Positions 13,008 to 25,570 of a stretch of DNA of 64,000 nucleotides are shown piece after piece; within the stretch, counting starts at the first letter, position 1; every line of letters begins with the position of its first letter. The translations under genes were made by a program, and so were the position numbers. A model generated the notes under the pieces. That model was given only the letters and a program-made list of their open reading frames with translations. It was not told the DNA's origin and made no database searches. The stretch is from Bigelowiella natans CCMP2755 (Eukaryota; Cercozoa; Chlorarachniophyceae), in NCBI GenBank assembly GCA_000320545.1, contig ADNK01000910.1:1-64000 (forward strand), written 5' to 3'.

Positions 13008-14405
13008 ATCACATCCGGTGACCTGAAACAGTTGAAGCAGATATGCTCCGGTAAAGTAGGAAATATTACTGCCCAGATTCTGAGATCCAGCCATTATTGC
13101 ATACATTGTCGCCTCCATGCCTTTTATATACCACCAGCATACAGTTGGCTGATCTTAGTTGCCCAAACCGCATCATCTCCATCATCGTCATCGTCATCAT
13201 CGTCATCGTCATCATCACTACGATGTGCGGCACCATCAGCATAGTAGGCGTTGTTTTTAAACACCTTCATGGCAGAGGTGGGACATCAGTACGACACCAG
13301 GAATCCAGCCAAACTGCAAGACCTGAGAGAGTTGTTATCATCAATGCGTTGCAAAATGCTTGTATACATCAGCGTCGTCTGTCATTTGATCGATCAGCCA
13401 CCATTTGCATCAGAGCTTGAGATCCGAGCACGAAGAACTCATCGGGTATTCCCACCTGCAGTTATCACCATTTGAAGCTTTTACATTAGTAGTAGCATTG
13501 TTGCAAGTATTGTAATTACTAGTATCATTATCATTACTAATATTTTGTTTTTCTTTCTAAATTACGATAACACATAATCAACACAATGGTTCTATCTTCT
13601 ATGTTTCTTCGCAGTCGATGCTACTGCTGCTGCTGCTGTTGTTATAATTGCCGTTTTGAGTCCGATCACATCAGGGCTGCTTTCCAACATTACCAAGAGG
13701 TTCCATCGGAGAAACACCGCGCAGCTAATCAAGTTGACGAACGTCCACACCAAACCGTTTATCATGAATATCTTGCGATGACGGGCACAAAATATGATGT
13801 GGAATTCACAGTGGGGGGGGGGGGGGGGAGGTGAGATATTACGAGAAATGAACGGAATGAAAATCACAAGGGGTGTGTACGGTCTCATACACATTCAATT
13901 CCACGATAAATTTATGGATGCTACCGAAAGTAGTAGTTGAGGGCATTTCCGACCCAACTCATCGCAAATCCTTTTTGATGTTTGGAAAGATAGTCATGAC
14001 GACGACGACGATGATGACAATGATGATCACGATTGTGGGAGTAGAAGATAAGATTAAAGAGTTGCCGTATTGTGTTTGACAGACGAGTATATATCACGTG
14101 CATTATCATCATCACACCAATACCTTTCGTCAGATGTTGTATAATCACCAAGGCCACCAGGAGCTTCCCACCTAGAGAGCAGCAGCAGCAGCAGCAGCAA
14201 CAACAACACATCCATTACAGGCAAATCGAATAACACCCACCGCTCTTTCCTATTTGCTACTCTGGTATATATAACTACCATAATCTTCTTGCAGCATTTG
14301 GATCCACTTGATTCCCCTTCCAAATTTGCCGGAGCAGGAGGAAGTCTCGAGTTCGTGGCCACGGCCAGCAGCGTCACTTGCGCTCCCGAATTCAATCCCC
14401 ATTGA
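13008..14405 (+). CDS. Unidentified multi-exon protein, partly resolved
   Basis: Supported pieces are exon 13008-13050 (ITSGDLKQLKQIC), joined in phase (G|AG) to 13276-13361 or further (NPAKLQDLRELLSSM). A hydrophobic exon starts near 13617 (AAAAVVIIAVLSPITSGLL), another lies near 13840-13911 ending before GTAGTAG, and a terminal exon 14295-14405 (FAGAGGSLEFVATAS, TGA). The hydrophobic exon suggests one membrane segment. A G-run of about 16 at 13813-13830 and a CAG/CAA run at 14177-14207 disturb the frames. No family was recognised, and the joins between middle exons are uncertain. Confidence 0.4.
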
Positions 14406-14568
14406 TTTCTTAGAGTCGCTATTTAAGAGGGACTGATCCTAGAGTAAAGTGCAGGTAGCAGAGAGGAGATGTAAGCATGACCGTGCTTTCACGTGCACGT
14501 GCATCAACTTTGTTCTTATGCTTGTATGCGAATGTCTGTGCTACATACACGAGTGCAGTGCTATGCTT

Positions 14569-14934
14569 TTATTTTTTCAAAATGTTGACAAGTCTGGAAG
14601 CTCTTACTTCTTCCCCGCTTGATTTCCTGAACGCCGCTGAGTAGAAGGAAGGAGCAGGCTTTGGTGTGAAAAACAAACGGTCAGTCCAGCTCAAACGACG
14701 CTTGGAATTATTACGTAGGCGAATAACACCGATTGCTTTTGTAAGAAATTCCAAACAATTGGTGCCCTTAACCAAAAATGAAACCTGGGCCAATACCTGG
14801 AGAAGATGTTGGTCATCACCAGCTTCAGACTCCCCTCCATCAAGGCGGAGGGACATTGTCCCGGTTCCACGTGGCCTGGTGTCGTCGTTAGGAGCTCCTT
14901 TTCCCTCGGAACATAAATAACAAACTAGCCGCAA
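14569..14934 (-). CDS. Small hypothetical protein or terminal exon, up to 121 codons
   Basis: A single open frame from ATG at 14934 to TAA at 14569 has coding-like composition (VLAQVSFLVKGTNCLEFL, then SKRRLSWTDRLFFTPKPA). A possible tiny intron could sit near the codons for LLQVLAQ. It is convergent with the preceding plus-strand gene. The opposite strand is also open over 84 codons. No homology was recognised. Confidence 0.4.
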   Translation of the reverse strand: MRLVCYLCSEGKGAPNDDTRPRGTGTMSLRLDGGESEAGDDQHLLQVLAQVSFLVKGTNCLEFLTKAIGVIRLRNNSKRRLSWTDRLFFTPKPAPSFYSAAFRKSSGEEVRASRLVNILKK

Positions 14935-15840
14935 AATTATAGCAAGTCGCAGGGATGGAATCTAGACTATTTCCAAAAAATATTCAGAACATTTTTGTCC
15001 CCGAGATCATCCGAAAACACTGCAAGTGTCTTGCAACACTTTGGAAATGTAGTTTTTCAGTTTCATTGTTTCAACATCGTGAAGTTAGAACGTTGCAAAG
15101 GGTCCAAGCGTTGTTTTTGGTCTGCACGATGCATGGAGCCAAAAGCTAGAATTGACAATCGGGTGAAGCGTGCATGTGTGCACAGACCGCGATGAGCCTC
15201 TCAATGTCGCTTGATGATGTTGCCCCCAGCTAGCAGTGTGCAAACAAACCTGCTAGGTCGTGCCACTACTGCACAAGTGGCGGATGCATCTCTAGATGTG
15301 ATGGAATAGATCTGCTGCTTGGGTCGCGCAGCCCAGCTAGCCAGGCAATGTGGCCAGCTAGCCAGGCCAGCAGGACGAGTTCACGTTGCCAATTCGCGAT
15401 GCAAAGGAGAGCAAAGTGACATCGACCGGCACATCCGGCCAGGTGTGCTGCGCAGGTCGACACTCGATGCAGAGCGAACGACAGTGATGACAATGAGGAA
15501 CGCACACAACAACGTGCAACACAGCATGCTCGCATGTCTGGATGTGATGCTCTGAGCTGCTCCAGTGTTGCGAGCGCAGCCCTAGCTCGCTAGCTCGTGC
15601 GTCAATACCAGAATGAGCTGCGCAGCGAACGCAATGTGCGACTCTGCACTCATGCCACGCTGCTAGCTAGCTTCAGCAGAACTGCTCATGATGGAGTGGT
15701 TGCAAGTCATTGCTGTGTCACAACTGCACACGTGATCAAGAGATCAAATCCACACACGTGATCAAGAGGTCAAATCCATATTTTGACACATGCGCAACAA
15801 ACGCATGCTGGCATGCGCAGCAAATGAACGTCGATCGTCC
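14935..15840. other. Palindrome-rich intergenic island downstream of AsnRS
   Basis: GCTAGC, AGCTAGCT, CACGTG and GCATGC recur densely from about 15170 to 15800. The several plus and minus frames here are short and mutually overlapping and are not supported as genes. Confidence 0.6.
15727..15778. repeat. Two tandem copies of a 26-base unit
   Basis: The unit CACACGTGATCAAGAG plus 10 more bases is repeated at 15727-15752 and 15753-15778 with one substitution. Each copy holds CACGTG and TGATCA palindromes. It lies about 60 bases past the AsnRS stop codon. Confidence 0.85.
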
Positions 15841-17142
15841 TTAAAAGTCGATCGAGCCCTGAACACGTGGGAACGGCACGACGTCGCGTATGTTCTCAAC
15901 CCCAGTCACAACCTAAATGAAAATGGCAAAACAAATCAGCGAGCCGCCGTTCTAGCGCAAGGAACCTTACAAATCTATGAAGAGCATTTTCTCTTCCCAA
16001 CTTTATCAATGAGGAGATATGAAAACTCTGGCCACCTGCACAAGCCGGTCGAAGCCAACTCCAAAACCGCTGTGAGGAATGCTCCTGGAACATCGACGGG
16101 AAAATCAGGATAAACGACGATGGCGATGGCGGCGGCGGCGGCGAAAATAGTTATTTGGTTGAAAATGTTCAATTTGAACAAAAGATAAGGCATCGTTTTC
16201 TTGTTCTCATTTTCTTCTAATATCTTCTCGGCTACGACACATTTAATTTCTACTATTGCTGCTTCTATTGCTACTTCACTACTACTACCACTACGACTAC
16301 CCAAATCGCCGGAGATCAAGATACCATCCATACTGCTCCTCGTCTAATCCAACTTCTTCAATGCGACGACGCAGTACACTCAGCCTTTCCTCTCTCTGGC
16401 TTCCCCCCACCACCTCTCCGAGACCTGGCATCAAGATGTCAAATGCTGCTACTGTCGTCTTGTTCACGGCACCAGCAGTGTTATTGCTGCTGCCTCTATT
16501 TGATGATATATCTCCTTCGGAGTTAACTCGCATGTAAAACGCCTTGAGATCCTAGGCGATGGAGGAAAGATAGAGAGGGAGGGGGGGAGGGGGGGGGGGA
16601 GCAGCGCCGTTATGAAACTTCAAATAACCGACCCTTGCCTGTCGCTCACTAGTATATCATAAGGATCCCATGAAAACGAGTATCAGTCTCGTAGAAATCA
16701 TCGGTAGTATGAACCCAGAATCGTTACGTGTATAGCTCATTTGCTACTAGTTGTTACAGAACTACTGCTGCTCTTGCTACTGCTAGTGCTACAGCAGCAT
16801 CATCATCAACAACAACTGCTACTACTAATACTACTACTTTCGGGTAGTCTGTAATGGCTAGGGGAGAGCTGAAAACATCCTCAGCCAAGAATCTATTGAT
16901 GCATACAGACAATGAATACACACGTATTCTCAAAAGGAAAGGTGCTGTGTAGAGAGCAAGAGAAGCGAAAGAGAAGGAGAGGGGTCAGAGAAGGGGGGGG
17001 GGTAGAGAAAATGGTGTTCTTGCTTGAGAACCTTTCGTGCTCGGTTTTCAGATCCATTCCCCACCGAATCGGCTCGGAGAATTTTCTAAGAATGGTAGGT
17101 AGAGAGATAATTAAAAATAAATCATCAAAATAGAGTATATAC

Positions 17143-17205
<63 letters not shown>

Positions 17206-17312
17206 TAATGCCTTTTGGTCGTCTTCTGAAGGAGATCAATGGCCTCTGTGTACGTAATTCTTGCAACCCTTCCAGCTGCTGTATTTATTGTCCATGCAAT
17301 CAGTATGTAAAT

Positions 17313-17357
<45 letters not shown>

Positions 17358-17661
17358 AGTGTGTGTGTGCATCACAAAGCACAATTAGCAGAGGTGAGAC
17401 ACTAATAAACACACACGTCTTCTCTCAAAACAAGCATTCAACTCCATCACCAACAAGCCACGAACCCAGTGTGCGGAGGCGCTCTGGTAGCTTTGCATCG
17501 ACAAACTTTGCGAAAAATTGCACCTCCTCCGGGCACCGTTCTATCACCTATTGGGAATTTATGTAAAATTAGATAACTTAGGACGAACCAATTCTTCCAA
17601 CCAAACACATGATAGCCCCTGCCAAACTTTCACACAGTTGCACAGGGAGAGGTAGGACAGA

Positions 17662-17703
<42 letters not shown>

Positions 17704-18467
17704 CCAAAATAGAGATTCATGCCGACACGGTGGCAGGTAGAAGTAACACCGTTTTCGCGACAGATTGCAGCAGTTGTACAGCGAGATCTAAGCACTGATC
17801 CATGTTTGCAAAGGCCATCTCGGGCTCAACCATCCAGAACTCCGCCAAATGCCGTCCTTGAATACCGGCGAAAGTAAAAAGTAACATCAATGATATATGA
17901 GACTACATCGAGATTTCACTGAGAAAGAAAAAGAAAGAGGTACGTATCTGCAGTGGGTCTCAGGATGAATTTGGCCAATATCCTGCCTTCCTTTGCATTT
18001 CTTTTGAAGAAACTACCTGTGTGTGAATTCTCCGCGCGGAAAGTGGGGCCGAAAGCATAACAGTCGCCGATTCCACAGCAATACGCCTGGTGTTATGTTT
18101 AGTTTATTTTATACCCTTAGCATACGTTCAGATGGTTTCTCCCCCGTGCGTGTGGGCCATCATACCTCCAGGTTGAGCTGCCCCGACACTGTAAGGTAGG
18201 CAGCCTGTCCGAAGAAATGAGTTTTCTTCTTAATTTTGCGCTCATGCCCTCCAGCTGCAGCCTCAGAGATGTTCTTGGTCATGATCTTCGTCGTTGTCGT
18301 GAAGGTGGGAGCAGAGGAGGAGGAGGAGGAGGAGGAGGAGGAGGAGGAGAGGAGGAGGAGACGCAAGGTGCCAAGCTATCAGGGCTCTTTTGGTCTACGA
18401 CGAACGCCTCGCCAGCACCCTGATCATTTTAGATATGATAATATCGATTACGGTCCTGATGACGAGA

Positions 18468-18502
<35 letters not shown>

Positions 18503-20936
18503 ATGCATGGTTGCTGATGATGACAGAATATATGTTTGAATGATCCCCACATCCCGTTTCATTGGTTTCTATTCTTGACGATATTTGTTGGAATCTCCAA
18601 GGATTTTGTCCAGAGCAATGCCTTTAACATAAATCATTGACTGCATCGTAATCTACGAGCCTGTCTGTGCATGTCGCAGGTTGATAGATATTGCAGCTAT
18701 ATAGCTTAAGATCGCTAATAATACCTCACAATCCGACTTCGTGATGATCGGTGTGTGAACGTACCTTGACAACACGTAGAAGAAGAAGAAGAAGAAGAAG
18801 AAGAAGAAGAAATATGTATATAGAGGGAACAGTGATGCTCGTCTCGCTATACAATCGATAAGTTCTCGCATTGTGCGCATAGCTCTATCTACAGGCTGGC
18901 GAAAATATGCGGTCAATATGGCTAAGAGGGCCACCTGAATCCATTTTCTTGTAAGAAATTGTGGATGTGGAGAGCGACGATGCTTCGAACACGTGCTACG
19001 GCACCGCCAAGATTTGACCGCGGCCTATTTTATATAACATAGAAGCACGATATTTAAGCACTACACAAGTGATTTTACCGATGGTCTTCAGTCCGAGGCA
19101 GGGCTTGCAACTTCATCTGCCCGCATTTGTTTGAAGTCTTTTCACCGCTCCTCTCCTTCTTCATATTCTTCTCCCATCATCACCATGATCATCATCATAG
19201 CCATCTCCCCCCCCCCTTCCCCAACCGTGTTCTATACTACTACCGGAGATGAGCAATTGTTCTAAGGTATTCCATGGAGTGCCTCTTTTTTGCCAGAGGA
19301 TAAGGAAGCGTCTTTGGCAATGCTGATGACCCGTCACCATTGTTTTCGTCCCCGAGCAAACCTCCTATTATTTCCACCGAGTGTGCGTGCAGTTCATACT
19401 GCTGGCGAGTCGTCGGAGACCTGCCTTCGCATTTCCCTGCTGCTGCTGTTAATGTTGATGTTGTTGTTGTTGTTGTGTTACACTTGCTGCTCCCAAAGGA
19501 TGGAACTATCTCGCCTGTGATAGTAGCAGCGAGGAGTAAAAGAGTAACCAGGCAAAGAGTAAACACGAATATCGAGAAACGAGAACGGCGAATCGACAGC
19601 ATGTTCATAATTTGTCTACTAGCACCACCTTTTACTGCTATTGAGGCGCCAGTACCAGCGATTCCTTCGCAAATCTTGTCATAGTTTTCACATCTGCCCC
19701 TCTCGAAGACCACCTAATACAAACACGTGTTTTGCAGTTTTGGGCGCTATTATCATCATCCATTATCTTTTAACCATTATCATCCTCGCCCTCTTAACCA
19801 TCAGCAGTAGCAGCATCATTCAAAAAAGGGGAAAATGAAATGTGAAGTGGGTAATCTTCGTCCGAACCCAAATTCAAAATTGGCACATGGCGGCGTCTTA
19901 GGCGAAACCACCTGCAAGTTGTCGCAGCATGACCCGTCAGATAGATGGACAAATGTGAGATTTCCTTTGCCTTGAATACGGACATAACGATGCGTAAATA
20001 GATATAAACTGCCTTACATAAACTACGTGCCAGGATGTATTTGTGAGCAATCAGCCTACGTTGCTGACTGTTTGATATGAAGATCCTCTCCATTCTCTAC
20101 CCCCCATTGTTCCCTCCTATCAGCTCACCTTGGATACGACGACTTCGGATCCAGCCTTTCACGACGAGGGCCTCCTTGATGAACAACGCAGTTGAGGAAA
20201 CAAGTATCAAAAGGCAATCAGAAAGATCCCGAACGAATATGGTATAGCTAGCTGCTATTGTGGCACGCTTTTTGAAATTAGGACATGCGGAATGGTAATG
20301 TATCAACTCCGTCATAACTAAGTTTATCCTGCTGCTAGAGGAGATAGTGGTGTCCATCTTATTGATATATGAAGAACATATATGAAAACCGTACTCGCGT
20401 GTCGGCAAAGCGGGAGGCATTTTCAAGGCATCTCTTAAGCAGCACACGGCCTCCTACACCGCTCAAGCATTGTCGGATCATCTGTGGATCCTTCGGGGAA
20501 GAGGATAGGGCGTGGGTGGCAGACAGTGGCGAGCTCTGGGTGGAATGAAAGACGTCAGTGCCACGATGAAAACGATGCTTTAAAATCACAGTCCTACCAG
20601 TCGAGCACGCTCAAGCTGCGATGAGACAATAGTCGCATCAACATCAGGGACGTTAGAACATCTTTCGGATTGGCTGCAGCCTCCCCTCAGCCTGTGAGCC
20701 CAGTGCCGTCTCCTGGACCTTCTCGTTCCGAGTTGTGAATCCAGCGATCTGAGGTGTTGTTGTTGTTTGCCGCATTGTGTCAATTCCCCATCAAGGACGC
20801 ACATGCTGTTCACCTACTTTGATAGCCTAGCCGAGCTGTTGAGATTCGAGAGGCGCTTGGCATGGTCTGTGTAGTTTTGGGCCAGGAGGAACAGCACGAG
20901 CAGGGGGAGGGCAACCAGGGTTGAAGCCGCCCGCAT
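15841..20936 (-). CDS. Asparaginyl-tRNA synthetase, class II, probably organelle-targeted
   Basis: The enzyme charges tRNA-Asn with asparagine using ATP. The anticodon-binding OB fold is visible ([15 protein letters not shown] near 20150; [17 protein letters not shown] near 19950). The catalytic domain follows: [16 protein letters not shown], then exon 19024-18935 ([18 protein letters not shown]), [27 protein letters not shown], motif 2 [26 protein letters not shown], and 17095-17032 ([11 protein letters not shown]). Then come 16892-16838, 16542-16301 ([13 protein letters not shown]), motif 3 in 16084-16036 ([14 protein letters not shown]) and 15912-15841 ([17 protein letters not shown]). The first exon starts at ATG 20936 with a signal-like leader ([20 protein letters not shown]), followed by an Arg/Ser-rich exon. 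This suggests ER entry and perhaps plastid import; no Phe-containing ASAFAP motif was seen. A Ser/Asn-rich insert precedes [12 protein letters not shown]. Several introns open with GTAGTAG, and one appears to use a GC donor near 17212. Confidence 0.9.
17139..17356. repeat. TA, GT and TA dinucleotide tracts in AsnRS intron
   Basis: TA tract at about 17143-17175, GT tract at 17176-17203 and a second TA tract at about 17320-17354, flanking a short AsnRS exon. Confidence 0.95.
18316..18812. repeat. GGA, GAT and AAG trinucleotide tracts in AsnRS introns
   Basis: GGA at about 18316-18362, GAT at about 18467-18502 and AAG at about 18778-18812. All fall in introns of the minus-strand synthetase model. 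Confidence 0.9.
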
Positions 20937-21365
20937 GCGGGTCCTCGGCAGGAGGTAGGTCTGGGATATGCTGTAGATGTTTCCCGCATAAAATATGGTC
21001 TAATATATCTTTGACACTCGAAAAGGATGTTCCTCCGATGAAAATCGTTCAGAAATGTCCGGTGCTCCAAAACTCACCAACACCGCCTTGATTATTTGGG
21101 CTAAATTCTTAAATTTATCGGGTCCCCGTAGCCAAGTGACTCGATTTTCTGGGTTCCGGAACCCGATGGTACTTTTCGATATTTCTGGCTTGGAAATGTG
21201 CCCAATGCATATCCAAGAAATAGTGAAATACTGAATCACATGCCGTTTCCCCTTGAAGACAACAAATTTAGTGGAAATTATCGGGTTTTCCGCCTTTGCG
21301 AGATACCGACCTCCTCAAAGCTCATAATTCAAGTCTCACCTGCCTCGACTCTGCCCTCTTCACAG
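20937..21365. promoter_or_regulatory. Divergent promoter region between AsnRS and lipase genes
   Basis: It separates the AsnRS start (20936, minus) and the lipase start (21366, plus). Short frames exist on both strands but none is supported. Few CTAG palindromes are present. Confidence 0.4.
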
Positions 21366-22409
21366 ATGGCGCTGCTCTATTCAAAGAAATTCATGCTAGG
21401 AATAAGCGCGATGACTCTCATTACATCTGCGGCCTCTGTCTATCTCTTTCCCCGGATTACGCTTTCGATGTAGCATTGATTTCTTCATCCTTCACTGGCC
21501 TGACCCAGTCGCCACACTCATCTCCTCCTCATGAATGTAACTTAGAGCCGGCACAGGGTGGTTTCTACTCTTCTCTGCTTGGAAAAACGATGTGCAGGAA
21601 AAGGCGAAGGAATTTACGTCTACGAGCCCACGGTTCGACAAAGGTAGTGAGGCTGCGAAAAGTGTGTGTCAAAATAATACCTTGTTGAAGGAAATTGTGA
21701 CTTTTAGCATATACACACAACAGTGTCATACCGACATGTCCGAATTCCGAAATCGGTCTCGTACAGGATATTCTTCCCCGCGCATACAGAACACGAGCGC
21801 TTCCAAAGAATGGTTCAACGAAAAACAACCCAGCGAATATCGCCTTGCGATGTTGTCATGTCGACGTCATGTTCTAACAATCGTCCATCATAGGCCGGGT
21901 CTTGGTTCCACAGTAGTTTCGCTGAAATGGTTTACGGGTGAATCATTCTTAGAACCGCATAGCTTGGATGAATACACTTATTTATTCGGTTTTTGTTTTC
22001 CCCTCCCTCCTTGCTTCTTTGATGTAAAAACAAGCATCAGCGCATCTCAACTCTGATTTACTGTGTATTCCCAGCTACGCCCAGCTTGCACTGCCGAGAT
22101 CGATGAGCCCTGTACGTTCATCATATGTAACACACGTCGATCAACACAATGCATAGAACAAATATATTGGTGCGAAAGCAGCAGGCTCAGTACCCTGAGA
22201 AGAGGTTTAGATGCGCTCTCCTTTTTCCACCCTCAGGAGGAGTCTATCTGGGGCCTCTCTATTTTGTTCGTGCTGAAAGGCATCGCGCTGCTAGTCCCTA
22301 CGTCGTACTTATCAGTTCCCAATCTCATTAAGGTTTTCTTGTTGAAATCAGTCCATCAACAGCTATCATACATAAACGTATACACAGAAGAAGGGGGGAG
22401 AGGAACTTG

Positions 22410-22460
<51 letters not shown>

Positions 22461-22812
22461 TGATCGATGATTATCCTATTATTCGGTATAGGGCGCTCCT
22501 GCAGCCACCCTGATATCATCTTCAATTGTCGGTAAAAGCAACAAGAAGGAGGATGATAAAAGCGCTGACGAGAAACACTCGTCTACATCATCATCATCGT
22601 CATCGAAGGGCCAACAACTACCGGTTGTGGTATTCTCTCACGGACTAACAGGAACGGCAGAGGAGCACACGCTGGTACAATATATGATGAACTACTACCA
22701 CCACTACTACTACTACTACTACTTACTAGTATTAGTGTGAAGGAGGAGGATTTTCATAGCCGAATTTAAAGATAACTCCGCATCAATCCTCTTTCATTAT
22801 TACTCTGAAAAT

Positions 22813-22850
<38 letters not shown>

Positions 22851-23032
22851 TGTCAACTTTAACATCTCCAATCACCGCACTACTATGGTGTATTGTGTGG
22901 GGGCTGCTGGTTTTCACTTTTGTATAATCATCCGTTGATCGATCAGATGTTCTCCGAGATAGCACGAGCAGGCTATATAGTCGCTGCTTGCCATCATGAG
23001 GATGGCTCCTCTTCCAGAGTCATAAAGGTAGT

Positions 23033-23113
<81 letters not shown>

Positions 23114-24312
23114 CCACTTAAGATGCGCCATCACCATCATCATCATCATCATGCGATCTTCTCTTTGAGCATCAATCGATGGAATAGTGTAGTTCAAAAT
23201 ACTACTACTCATTCTTGCCTTTCGCACTGTGCCGAGGAATCAACGGCTAGACCTACTTTGAAGCCCTCCTCCCCCTCACCCTCCCTACCGATCCATCTTT
23301 TCTCTCCAGGAAAACGGAAAGGCCGCCTACTTCGATACTCCCGACTATGCTAACGGCGTATCGACTGATTTTCGGGCTAATCAGGTGTCGTAATTGCGAG
23401 AAAGACCGTCTCCTCTCCCTTGGTTTTCTGTTGTCTTCTATCAGTACGATTTGAGCGAAACAGGCACACCATAAAGATGTTATTCGGCCCTCACTCACGC
23501 ACGCACACACGCACACAGATCCTGAAGCGCAGGCAGGAACTGGAAAGCGTTCGTAGGCACGTCCTCAAGGTTGGAAAAGAGTCGCTCACTACTACTGCTT
23601 CTGCTGCTACCACTGCTGCTGCGACTTCTACTACTATACTACTACTACTACTACCGCCATCATCATCATCATTTGACGAGCACTGAGAGAAACTTGAACA
23701 TTTCCTCATCGTAGCTGCAGTTGCGGAATGGCAGAAGTTAGTTTGATGGAAGGTGCGGGAAGTGCTACGGGAGAGGGGTGTTCGCCTTCGTCCACAGCAT
23801 GCCCCCTCTGCATTATGATATCACATAGGAGAGCGCCTCTGACATTCAAGAGTTGATGGATACAACCAAAGTGATCTTGGCAGGATTTAGGTCATAGGCA
23901 CGCTGAATTACATGCGCTCGAAGTGATGGTTATTAGCGTTGCTACGGGGGAGTCCCAATCAACCCCCCCCCCCCCCCCCTCCTATCAAAGTCCTCCACAT
24001 CTGTATTTGTCCATTTCGAGAGAGCTGTCTGAAAATTCTTACATGTAATGAATGATACATGCTTATCACTAGCTACGGCGCTGCTACTGCTGCACTAGAA
24101 TCAGTGACGAATAAGGAGCAATATCTGGCTGTCGTCTTATGGGACGGTCACGTAAAATTGAATCTTTGAGCCAAAAACAACAAACGAGAGAAAGAGAGAT
24201 ATGACATTCCTCTCGATTCGTCAAGACAACAGAGTTCTTTGTAGCAACAAATCCCTAGTTTTCCCGAACGAACGCCTAAAATCTTTTGACTTATGCATAC
24301 TAAACACACACA

Positions 24313-24362
<50 letters not shown>

Positions 24363-24396
24363 TCTATATATAAATACATATATGCATGCATAATTT

Positions 24397-24436
<40 letters not shown>

Positions 24437-25570
24437 ACATGATATACTTTATGCTCGCATGCAACCATCGTAGGTTGGTACCATGTGGATTTAAGATACC
24501 TAGAGACCCGAGGAATAAAGCTCAACGGCAGATCACGCTTTGATTTCCCAGAGAAGGCTCACAAGGATGGTCTTATATTGTACTTTTTACAATGCATAAC
24601 AGCAAATTCAGCGATCTTCCTTTCTACCCCTCCCCCCCCCCTTTCTTCCTTATTATCAGGAATACAACACCCCGCACTATTCATCGGGAGCACACAGTTT
24701 GCTGCATGGCCGCCCTTGGGTCGGTTTTTGGTCTTCCTTTCATATTACACGATAGATCCGTGTTTTGGAGCAATATATTGGATGATGATGATGAGGAGGA
24801 TAATGATGATGATTATAATGATGATTATGATGATGATCGTGATGATGATGACGATGACGTTGTCCATTTTTCCTTTCACCCCAAAACCAATGAACTACAG
24901 CGGAAGCAACATCACAACTTATTGCCACCGCCTCGGAGAAAAAGGCCATTGTCCTCGATTCATCGACGCATGAGCAGTAATTACTGAGAGCACCAAATAT
25001 GCAACGCATACAATCGAAAGAAACACGGATGCGATTTAATTCTTAGGGTTTTTCCATAAGCGACCATCCATCAAACCTGTAAAGACTACTGAAAGAATAT
25101 CGATGACTTTTATATGCGACATATAGCTAGTATCCGCATTGCAGCACACAACCCCCTACTACGGAACTTTGCACACCCTCGTTCTGTTTTAAGCATTAAA
25201 TCGTGGGGGGGGTAAGTGGAAGGCTCTGGGTATCAATCTAAATTTGCTGTTATTCCTAGCTTCACCGAGGTTCCTTTCTGGATCCCTTCTTTCATAACCG
25301 CGGGTGCGCTACTTTAACACATTATTTAGATGCGGTGGTGAATATCTACGCTCTCTCGCTCTCTCCCTCCTCTCTCTCTTTAACGATCCACGCCTTACTG
25401 TTTTCGTAGCCAATGCCTTTTGCTTTCTTTTTCGTCTGGAGAAGATACTGATATGTTCTATGAATAATGCGCCCATAGCTCTCAGCAAGTACGGAGGGTC
25501 AGGGCACCTAAGAAACCTAAGAAGAATCAGGGAAGAAACGGTAGCATTTCTGGATACAATAACATCGTAG
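21366..25570 (+). CDS. Platelet-activating-factor acetylhydrolase-like serine lipase
   Basis: Secreted and intracellular type II PAF acetylhydrolases cleave short sn-2 acyl chains from phospholipids. Exons joined in phase include 22492-22674 (LPVVVFSHGLTGT after a Ser/Lys-rich insert), 22947-23027 (ARAGYIVAACHHEDGSSS), 23310-23384, 23519-23569 (ILKRRQELESVRRH) and 23829-23890. Then come 24073-24146 with the nucleophile elbow GFSYGAATA, 24474-24569, 24660-24719 (HPALFIGSTQFAAW), 24901-24976 and 25260-25303 (STHEHFTEVPFW, probable catalytic His). The last exon is 25479-25570 (TAG). The nucleophile serine codon is split by the intron 23891-24072. A likely start at 21366 gives a hydrophobic N-terminus (MLGISAMTLITSAASVYL), suggesting a signal or anchor. 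Exons between 21366 and 22492 are only partly resolved. Introns are full of microsatellites. Confidence 0.88.
22411..23112. repeat. CT, GTC, CT and CA microsatellites in lipase introns
   Basis: CT at about 22411-22457, GTC at about 22810-22851, CT at about 23035-23075 and CA at about 23083-23112. The CT tract starts a few bases after the donor GTAGTAG at 23028. Confidence 0.95.
24304..24433. repeat. CA, GA and TA tracts in lipase intron
   Basis: CA at about 24304-24330, GA at 24331-24360 and TA at about 24402-24433 lie between lipase exons 24073-24146 and 24474-24569. Confidence 0.95.

Noticed and set aside
18236-18517. Acidic plus frame with Glu and Asp runs, and many other poly-His/Asp/Glu/Ser frames
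   Set aside because: Products of GGA, GAT, CAT and similar triplet repeats inside introns.
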